Source of the DNA: Solibacteraceae bacterium
GTDB lineage: Bacteria > Acidobacteriota > Terriglobia > Bryobacterales > Bryobacteraceae
Assembly: GCA_026984795.1 (NCBI GenBank)
Contig: JALSRK010000072.1
Span: 1-64,000 of the forward strand
Direction of reading: 5' to 3'
DNA: 64,000 nucleotides
Numbering within the stretch: position 1 is the first letter of the stretch; every line of letters begins with the position of its first letter. Position numbers and translations under genes: made by a program. The notes under the pieces were generated by a model. It was not told where the DNA came from, did no database searches, and worked only from the letters and a program-made list of their open reading frames with translations. Positions 58,567 to 64,000 of this stretch are shown here, piece by piece.

Positions 58567-59967
58567 TCAGAACGTTCTCGCCTCGCGCGCGATGCGGTCG
58601 AGCAGCTCCGCCCGGCCGAACTTGCGGGCCAGCGCCTCGGCCCGCTTCAGGAAGGCCAGGGCGCGCCGCCGGTTGCCGGTTCGCAGGTACACGCGGGCGA
58701 TCTCGAGAAGGTATTCCGGGGCTTGCTCGTCTTCGACCCGCGCCGCTTCTTCCAGAAGCCGGTAGGCCTCCGGATAGCGCTCCTGTTCGGCCAGCAGCCG
58801 CCCGAGCCGCCAGGCCGCTTCCCGGTAACCCGGCTGGCAGTCGAGGGCTTCGCGGTAGAGCCGCTCGGCTTCGTCCGAGGAGCCTGCCTGCTCGAGCAGG
58901 GCGCCGAGGCCGGTGAGCGCTTCCAGGTGCGCCGGGTTGAGATCGAGCGCCTCCCGGAAGGCCCGCTGGGCTTCCTGGTAGCGGTTCTGGGAGGCCAGAA
59001 GCCGGCCCCAGGCGGCCCGGGCGTCGTCCTCGGCGGGATCCAGCCGGATCGCTTCCCGGTAGTGCCGCTCGGCCGCGGCCGCATTCCCGAGCATCAGAGA
59101 GACAGCCGCCAGGCGGGCGTGGGCGGCGGCGCAGCGCGGGTCGAGCTTCAGGGCTCGGGCGTAGGCGCTTGCCGCCGCTTCGAATTCCCGGCGCTGCTCG
59201 GATTCGTAACCGCGTCTGAGGGCCTGCCACGGCCAGATCTCTTCGCCGAGGACCTCTTCGAGCCGGGGATCCGGCAGCTTCGGAGCCTGGAAGCGGTGGC
59301 GGCGGGCGAGCAGGAACTGGGCCTTCGCCTCCCCCGTCCGCCCGAGCGCCAGCGCCGCCGCCCCCCAGCCCCGGTGCGCCGCGCCGAAGGCGGGGGCCCG
59401 CTCGCAGGCGGCCTGGAACTGATCGAGGGCCTCGGCGGGCGCCTCCTGGGCCAGGGCCGAGCGTCCCAGCAGCCAATGGGCCCACGGGGCGGCGGCGTCA
59501 GCGCCGAGCAGGCCTTGGCAGATCTCTTCGGTCTCGACTCGATTGCCCATGCGCAGCGCGGTGAGCGCCAGCCGGAACCGCGCCGCTACGTAGTCCGGCT
59601 CGAGACCAAGGGCGTGCCGCAGCGTGGCCACGCCGGCGTCGTATTTGTTCTGGGCCAGTTGGACCACCGCCATCCGGTAGATCGAGGGGAAATGGTCCGG
59701 TCGGAGCAGGAACGCCCGATGGTAGAAGATCTCGGCCCGGGCGAGGTCCCCGGCGCGGTGGAGCAGGACGGCGATTCTCGCGTTGGTCTCCGGGTTTCGG
59801 GGATCGGCCAGGACGTCCTGGTAGGCCCGGCCGGCCTCCGACAGCAGAGGCAGGTCGCCGGCCTCGGGGATCTCCGGCAAGCCCCCGGACGTGCAGCCGG
59901 CGGCGGCCAGGGCGAGGGCGGCGAGAGCCGGGAGCAGCAGCCTGCGGCGGACCGTGGCGACCGTCAT
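58567..59967 (-). CDS. TPR-repeat lipoprotein
   Basis: 466 residues from ATG 59967. LAALALAAAGCTSG gives a lipobox (AAGC). About a dozen TPR units follow: AVLLHRAGDLARAEIFYHRA, LGRSALAQEAPAEALDQFQA, AAVSLMLGNAAAAERHYREA, GALLEQAGSSDEAERLYREA, ending ALAFLKRAEALARKFGRAEL. Lipid-anchored TPR proteins are scaffolds in outer-membrane or secretion complexes. Same strand as the downstream-oriented MDR reductase gene, 18 bp apart. Confidence 0.88.
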   Translation of the reverse strand: MTVATVRRRLLLPALAALALAAAGCTSGGLPEIPEAGDLPLLSEAGRAYQDVLADPRNPETNARIAVLLHRAGDLARAEIFYHRAFLLRPDHFPSIYRMAVVQLAQNKYDAGVATLRHALGLEPDYVAARFRLALTALRMGNRVETEEICQGLLGADAAAPWAHWLLGRSALAQEAPAEALDQFQAACERAPAFGAAHRGWGAAALALGRTGEAKAQFLLARRHRFQAPKLPDPRLEEVLGEEIWPWQALRRGYESEQRREFEAAASAYARALKLDPRCAAAHARLAAVSLMLGNAAAAERHYREAIRLDPAEDDARAAWGRLLASQNRYQEAQRAFREALDLNPAHLEALTGLGALLEQAGSSDEAERLYREALDCQPGYREAAWRLGRLLAEQERYPEAYRLLEEAARVEDEQAPEYLLEIARVYLRTGNRRRALAFLKRAEALARKFGRAELLDRIAREARTF

Positions 59968-59985
59968 GTCCGTGGGGCGGGGGCC

Positions 59986-60999
59986 TCAGCTGGCGGCCAT
60001 CCGGATCACCACCTTGCCGAAGTGCCGTCCGGCTTCCAAATGCTCGAGCGCCTGCGGGAGTTCGGCGAAGTCGAAGACCTTGTCGATGACCGGGCGCAGC
60101 TCGGCGGCCGCGATGGCCCGGTTCATCTCTTCGAACATCTCCCGGGAGCCGACGTAGATGCCGTGGACGCGGAGGGCCTTCATGAAGATCCAGTTCGGCG
60201 TGAACGTGCCCGGTCCGGCCAGCACGCCCACCAGCGAGATCGTCCCTCCGGCGCGCACCGCCCGCAGGGACTGCTCGAGGGTGCCGGCGCCGCCGACCTC
60301 GACCACCAGGTCCACGCCGCCGCCGGTCATCTCCCGGACCACCCGCCCCCACTCGGGCGTCTCCCGGTAGTTGACCAGCATCGCCGCCCCCATCTCTTTG
60401 AGGCGCTCGAGCTTGCCGTTGTCCGAGGAAGTGGCGGCTACCCTGGCCCCGGCCAGCCGGGCGAACTGCAGGGCGAAAACCGAGACCCCGCCCGAGCCCA
60501 TGGTGAGCACCGTCCGGCCCGGCTGGAGCGCGCCGGCGGGGAACAGCGCGTTCCAGGCCGTCAGCGCGGCGCAGGGCAGAGTGGCGGCCTCTTCCCAGCT
60601 CAGGTGCGCGGGGACGCCGACGAGCCCGTCCTCGTCGAAGACGGCCAGCTCGGCGGCCACCCCGTCGATGGCTCCGCCGAGCGCCGACGCCCCGTAAGTT
60701 TCCCGGTAGGGGCCGGCCAGCCAGCTCTGCATGAAGAGGGCCGCGACACGGTCTCCCGGCCGGAAGCGCGTGACGCCCGGCCCGACGCCGGCCACCTCGC
60801 CGGCGGCGTCCGAGAGCGGAATTAGCGGCAGCTTCAGCCCGCGGCCGTAGCCGCCCCTGACGAGGATCAGGTCGCGGTAGTTCAGCGATGCGGCCCGGAT
60901 GCGGACGAGAACCTGCCCCGGGCCCGGTTCCGGATCGGGCCGTTCCCGGAGCGCCAGCGAGCCGATTCCCTCCGGGGCCGCCAGTTCCCATGCCTGCAT
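59986..60999 (-). CDS. NAD(P)-dependent medium-chain alcohol dehydrogenase/quinone-reductase-like
   Basis: 337 residues from ATG 60999. GroES-like N-terminal domain (GPGQVLVRIRAASLNYRDLI, IPLSDAAGEVAGVGPGVTRF, RPGDRVA) and Rossmann domain (VLTMGSGGVSVFALQFARLA, GARVAATSS). It lacks the Cys/His residues of the catalytic zinc site (NYRDL in place of C-H/G), so it belongs to the zinc-independent MDR reductases, probably reducing enones or quinones with NADPH. Tail GRHFGKVVIRM. Precedes the TPR lipoprotein by 18 bp on the same strand. Confidence 0.88.
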   Translation of the reverse strand: MQAWELAAPEGIGSLALRERPDPEPGPGQVLVRIRAASLNYRDLILVRGGYGRGLKLPLIPLSDAAGEVAGVGPGVTRFRPGDRVAALFMQSWLAGPYRETYGASALGGAIDGVAAELAVFDEDGLVGVPAHLSWEEAATLPCAALTAWNALFPAGALQPGRTVLTMGSGGVSVFALQFARLAGARVAATSSDNGKLERLKEMGAAMLVNYRETPEWGRVVREMTGGGVDLVVEVGGAGTLEQSLRAVRAGGTISLVGVLAGPGTFTPNWIFMKALRVHGIYVGSREMFEEMNRAIAAAELRPVIDKVFDFAELPQALEHLEAGRHFGKVVIRMAAS

Positions 61000-61159
61000 G
61001 TCTCGAAGTCTATCAGGTCTATCCGGAACCGGCGCAGGTCAGGCGAGCGGAGTGTTATCAGCATGTGACTTGTCCGGTGGAATTCGCATGTGGGTTGTCC
61101 GCCTGGCCGGAATGGATCGCCGCTCGCGCCCGGCCCTCTGCTACCCTGCGGTTGGAGCG

Positions 61160-61588
61160 ATGGAGGGTCTCCGCTTCGCCTGCGTTCCCGGCTGCACGAA
61201 CTGCTGCCGCCAGCGCGGCTTCGTCTATCTAACCGAGGATGACCTGCGCCGGGCGGCCGCCTATTTGGGAATGGAGCCCGAGGAGTTCGAAGCCCGCTAC
61301 GTCTACCGCACCCGGCGGCGCCTGCGCCTGAGGAAGCCGCGGAGAAAGCAATGCCCGTTCCTGCTCGAGGACGGCTGCCGGATCCACTCGGCCAAGCCGA
61401 CCCAGTGCCGCCTGTTCCCCTTCTGGCCGGAGCTGATCGAGGACCGGCACGCCTGGGAGGCCGCGGCGCGCTCCTGCCCGGGTATCGGAACGGGACCGGT
61501 GTACCAGATTGGAACGGCTCTCGGGATGGCCGAAGAGATGAAAGAGGCCTACCCGGCGCTCTACCCCCGAGGTTCGCGGGAGCGGTAG
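61160..61588 (+). CDS. YkgJ-family cysteine cluster protein
   Basis: 142 residues from ATG 61160, preceded by GGTTGGAGCG. Cysteine cluster FACVPGCTNCCRQRGFVYLT, then RKQCPFLLEDGCRIHSAKPT and QCRLFPFW, the CxxxCxxCC...C...C...C pattern of YkgJ/zinc- or iron-chelating proteins (UPF0153). Function unknown; a bound metal cluster is expected. Cytosolic, no signal peptide. Confidence 0.9.
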   Translation: MEGLRFACVPGCTNCCRQRGFVYLTEDDLRRAAAYLGMEPEEFEARYVYRTRRRLRLRKPRRKQCPFLLEDGCRIHSAKPTQCRLFPFWPELIEDRHAWEAAARSCPGIGTGPVYQIGTALGMAEEMKEAYPALYPRGSRER

Positions 61589-61683
61589 CGAGCCGGCGGG
61601 CCGCGGCTAACTTTCCGTCTTCTGTCAAATCTTCGTCGCCCGAGGGAGCCGCCGGGAGCGCCGTGGTGACGGGTTCGGCGCTC

Positions 61684-61699
61684 TGGCAACCTCCGTGCA
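61684..61699 (+). promoter_or_regulatory. Sigma-54-like -24/-12 element at the flagellar operon
   Basis: TGGCAACCTCCGTGCA matches the TGGCAC-N5-TTGCA layout with the GG and GC doublets 12 bp apart, as required. It overlaps the upstream candidate starts of flgB (GTG 61695, ATG 61707); if used, transcription would begin near 61710 and translation at ATG 61716. No activator site was identified. Confidence 0.35.
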
Positions 61700-61715
61700 T
61701 GCGAAGATGCCGGCG

Positions 61716-62054
61716 ATGCTGGACGGAATCGCAGTGAAGCTGGAGCACTACATGGATCTGCTGGCGGCGCGGCAGCGGCTGGTGGCCTCGAACATCGCCA
61801 ACATGGATACGCCGGGCTACAAGACCCGGGACATCGACTTCCGGCACGAGTTCCTCGCCCGGGTGCGGGGCGAGGCGCCGGCGGTGATCGAGGTGGAAGG
61901 GCTTCCGGAGAAGAACGACGGCAACAACGTGAGCCTGGACCGGGAAACCCGGCTGCTGGCCGAGAACGCCCTGCGCTTCGGCGTGGCCTCGAACCTGCTG
62001 CGGGCCGAGGTCCGGCTGCTGCGGAAAGCGATACAGGAGGGACGAGGAGGATGA
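61716..62054 (+). CDS. flgB: Flagellar basal-body rod protein FlgB
   Basis: 112 residues from ATG 61716; the frame is open to GTG 61695 and ATG 61707, which would add 7 and 3 residues. MLDGIAVKLEHYMDLLAARQ followed by RLVASNIANMDTPGYKTRDI is the classical rod-protein N-terminus (ANxxTPGYK). The C-terminal helix LRFGVASNLLRAEVRLLRKA matches the conserved end. It forms the proximal rod of the flagellum in the periplasm. The stop overlaps the flgC start by four bases. Confidence 0.95.
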   Translation: MLDGIAVKLEHYMDLLAARQRLVASNIANMDTPGYKTRDIDFRHEFLARVRGEAPAVIEVEGLPEKNDGNNVSLDRETRLLAENALRFGVASNLLRAEVRLLRKAIQEGRGG

Positions 62055-62488
62055 GTCTGTTTGCTGCGCTTGCGGTGAGCGCCTCCGGGATGGCGGCCCA
62101 GCGTTTGCGAGCCGGCCTGCTGGTCGAGAACCTGGCCAATGCGGAGACCACCCGGACGCCTGAGGGCGGCCCCTATCGGCGCAAGGACGTGGTCTTCGTG
62201 CCGGATCCGGAGCCGCTCGAGTTCAGCGAGGCCTTCCGCACTGCGCTCGAGGAGCCGCTCGCCGGGGTGAAGGTGGATGAGATCGTCGAGGACGCCCGTC
62301 CGCCGGAACTACGGTATCTGCCCGGCCATCCGGACGCGAACGAAGAGGGCTACGTCGCCTTTCCGAATGTAAACCCGGCCGAGGACATGGTGGACCTGTT
62401 GAGCGCCTCCCGTGGTTACGCGGCCAACGTGTCGGCCATGAGCGCGGTCCGGGAGATGATCCAGCGCTCGCTGGACCTGTTGAGGTGA
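62051..62488 (+). CDS. flgC: Flagellar basal-body rod protein FlgC
   Basis: 145 residues from ATG 62051, coupled to flgB by ATGA overlap. MSLFAALAVSASGMAAQRLR and VENLANAETTRTPEGGPYRR carry the rod-protein N-terminal motif (NLANAxTT). The C-terminal VNPAEDMVDLLSASRGYAAN, then VSAMSAVREMIQRSLDLLR, is diagnostic of FlgC. Rod subunit; followed three bases later by fliE. Confidence 0.96.
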   Translation: MSLFAALAVSASGMAAQRLRAGLLVENLANAETTRTPEGGPYRRKDVVFVPDPEPLEFSEAFRTALEEPLAGVKVDEIVEDARPPELRYLPGHPDANEEGYVAFPNVNPAEDMVDLLSASRGYAANVSAMSAVREMIQRSLDLLR

Positions 62489-62491
62489 GCC

Positions 62492-62800
62492 ATGCCGGGA
62501 CCGATTGCGCCCATAAACTCCACCTCGGCGCTGGCGGCGGCCGAGCGCGTCGCCGAGGCCGGCCGGTCGGAGGGGGGAGGCGAGGCTTTCGGCAAGGTGC
62601 TGGCCCGGGCGATCGGCAAAGTGGAGCGGTACCGCGCCGAGGCCGAGACGGCGGTGAATCAGTTCCTCTCCGGCGAGCGCGAGGATCTGCACAACGTCGC
62701 GCTGGCGGCGCAGCGGGCCGAGCTGGCCTTCGAGCTGTTCCTGCAGGCCAGGAACAAGGTGGTGCAGGCCTACCAGGAAATCATGAGGATGCAGGTTTGA
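62492..62800 (+). CDS. fliE: Flagellar hook-basal body complex protein FliE
   Basis: 102 residues from ATG 62492. FGKVLARAIGKVERYRAEAE, FLSGEREDLHNVALAAQRAE, then LAFELFLQARNKVVQAYQEI with MRMQV at the end: the FliE core (DLHxVxxAxxxAxLxFxxxxxVRNKxxxAYxEIMxMxV). It links the MS ring to the rod. Same operon, 14 bp before fliF. Confidence 0.96.
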   Translation: MPGPIAPINSTSALAAAERVAEAGRSEGGGEAFGKVLARAIGKVERYRAEAETAVNQFLSGEREDLHNVALAAQRAELAFELFLQARNKVVQAYQEIMRMQV

Positions 62801-62814
62801 CCTGACCGGCGGCA

Positions 62815-64000
62815 ATGGAACAGCTGCGGAAACTGATCGGCTCGCTGACGCTGAAGCAAAAGCTTTCTCTGGTGGCGGCGGCGGTGCTGGTGGCAGCCGC
62901 CCTCTACGGGCTGGCCCGCTGGAACCATGAGCGCCACTTCCGGCCGCTCTATTCGAGGCTCGCCCCGGAGGACGCCGGCCAGGTGGTGGCCCGGCTGCGC
63001 GAGCTGGGCGTCGAATACCGGGTCGAAGACGGCGGCGCCTCGGTGCTGGTGCCTTCTTCCCAGGTGGCGGAAGTGAGGATCCAGATGGCGGCTTCGGGGC
63101 TGCCCCGTAGCGGCCGGATCGGCTTCGAGCTGTTCGACCGCACGAACCTCGGCGCCACCGATTTCGCCGAGAAGGTGAACTTCCACCGGGCCCTCGAAGG
63201 CGAGCTGGAGCGCTCGGTGATGGCGCTGGCCGAAGTCGAGCGCGCCCGGGTCCACATCACCATGCCCCGGGAATCGATGTTCCGGGAGTTGCGCCAGCCG
63301 GCCAAAGCGAGCGTGATGGTGAAGCTCTACCCCGGGGCCCGGCTCTCGGCCGAGAACGTACAGGCGGTCTGCTATCTGGTCTCGAGCGCCGTGCAAGGTC
63401 TGGAGCCGGACGCCGTTTCAGTGTTGGACTTCCACGGCAAGCTGCTGAACCGGCCCCGGGGCGGCAGCGGGCTCGACGCGCCGGAGCCTTCAGAGGCTCT
63501 GATCGAATACCGGCGCAGCATCGAGCGGGACCTGCTGGCGAAGATCCGCCGGACGCTCGAGCCGGTGCTGGGCCCCGACGGCTTCCGCGCCGGCGTAACG
63601 GTGGAGTGCGACTTCTCGAGCGGTGAGCAAAGCGAGGAGATCTTCGATCCGGAGAAGTCGGTGATGGCCAGCTCGGAACGCACCGAAGACGTCAGCGACG
63701 GCTACTTCTCGAGCGGCGGGATCCCGGGCACGGCGTCCAATCTTCCCCGGCCCAAGAGCCGCCCCGGCAAGAAGCCTTCGGGACACGCCCGCCGCAGCGA
63801 ACGGATCGCCTATCAAACGAGCCGGATCGTCCGCAAGGTCCGGTTGCCCCAAGGGAAAGTGACCCGGGTCTCGGTGGCGTTGCTGGTGGATCACCAGGTT
63901 CGCTCGGAGCGGCAAGGCGACCAGGTGCGCCGGGTGGTGGAGCCGGTTCCCGAAGAGCGGCTGAATGTCTTGCGGCAGCTGGTGGCCGCGGCGGTGGGGC
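62815..64000 (+). CDS. fliF: Flagellar M-ring protein FliF (partial, cut by window end)
   Basis: Starts at ATG 62815 and is open to the window end (395 codons). MEQLRKLIGSLTLKQKLSLV and AAAVLVAAALYGLARW give the first membrane helix. The secretin-like ring-building part follows: RPLYSRLAPEDAGQVVARLR, VRIQMAASGLPRSGRIGFEL, FDRTNLGATDFAEKVNFHRA, LEGELERSVMALAEVERARV, HITMPRESMF, and later IERDLLAKIRRTLEPVLGPD. All are FliF signatures. The C-terminal helix and FliG-binding tail lie beyond the window. Confidence 0.96.
   Translation, partial: MEQLRKLIGSLTLKQKLSLVAAAVLVAAALYGLARWNHERHFRPLYSRLAPEDAGQVVARLRELGVEYRVEDGGASVLVPSSQVAEVRIQMAASGLPRSGRIGFELFDRTNLGATDFAEKVNFHRALEGELERSVMALAEVERARVHITMPRESMFRELRQPAKASVMVKLYPGARLSAENVQAVCYLVSSAVQGLEPDAVSVLDFHGKLLNRPRGGSGLDAPEPSEALIEYRRSIERDLLAKIRRTLEPVLGPDGFRAGVTVECDFSSGEQSEEIFDPEKSVMASSERTEDVSDGYFSSGGIPGTASNLPRPKSRPGKKPSGHARRSERIAYQTSRIVRKVRLPQGKVTRVSVALLVDHQVRSERQGDQVRRVVEPVPEERLNVLRQLVAAAVG

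Noticed and set aside
58723-60825. 700-codon plus-strand frame across the TPR and reductase genes
   Set aside because: Spans two real minus-strand genes and has no family pattern.

Overview
The window is a GC-rich bacterial chromosome segment, almost certainly from Acidobacteriota of the Bryobacterales/Solibacter type. Three things support this: a secreted protein ending in the Solibacter-type C-terminal domain (TIGR03437), a large TonB-dependent receptor with an N-terminal carboxypeptidase-regulatory-like domain, and a dense set of Tat- or Sec-exported sugar-active proteins. No rRNA or CRISPR array is visible. Two tRNAs are present, tRNA-Arg(TCT) and tRNA-Phe(GAA).

Region 1 (1-20.7 kb). After a remnant of an IS3-type transposase and a YncE-propeller/phosphoesterase gene comes a carbohydrate-uptake and oxidation locus. 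It holds an AraC-family regulator, a TonB receptor (split by a one-base frameshift), a FAD-dependent oxidoreductase, a Tat-exported Gfo/Idh/MocA oxidoreductase, three TIM-barrel isomerase/epimerase-like proteins, an acid-sugar kinase (DUF1537), a small NAD(P)-type dehydrogenase, a secreted protein of unknown function and a TPR protein. Three copies of one ~37-bp element lie upstream of, and point toward, the unknown secreted gene, the Gfo/Idh gene and the TonB receptor gene. Each copy has two 12-bp direct half-sites offset by exactly 21 bp around a conserved CTTCGGC core, the geometry expected of an AraC-family operator. I read the locus as one regulon that imports a glycoside, oxidises or isomerises it in the periplasm, and finishes the acid sugar in the cytoplasm.

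Region 2 (21-33 kb). Glycan-degradation genes: a DUF5060/apiosidase-like protein, a GH95 pseudogene with its middle deleted, an arylsulfatase, a GH97 enzyme and an agarase-like GH-A clan lipoprotein. A NhaR-type LysR regulator with a palindrome over its start, a DUF2059 protein and an HExxH protein lie among them.

Region 3 (33-46.5 kb). A metallophosphoesterase with altered metal motifs; a dicarboxylate/amino-acid symporter fused to a periplasmic binding-protein domain and flanked by REP-like hairpin repeats; a decayed stretch with an isomerase fragment and a possible serine-carboxypeptidase fragment; a caspase-fold/EF-hand/BACON/TIGR03437 secreted protein split by a frameshift in a C run; an agmatine-deiminase-like gene also frameshifted in a G run; a beta-lactamase-fold/DUF4185 fusion; and a leucine-rich-repeat lipoprotein.

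Region 4 (46.5-64 kb). Mostly housekeeping: a HAD phosphatase followed in frame by a cysteine-rich reading frame within a 54-bp tandem repeat, an alpha/beta-hydrolase, a dipeptidase-murJ-zinc-ribbon operon, a GH2 enzyme, a sulfatase remnant, an AlaC-type aminotransferase, a PIN-domain protein, a TPR lipoprotein, an MDR reductase, a YkgJ protein, and the start of a flagellar operon (flgB-flgC-fliE-fliF), with fliF cut by the window edge.

Several breaks are single-base losses in G/C runs. Some 'pseudogenes' may therefore be assembly errors; the GH95 and isomerase remnants are too degraded for that explanation.
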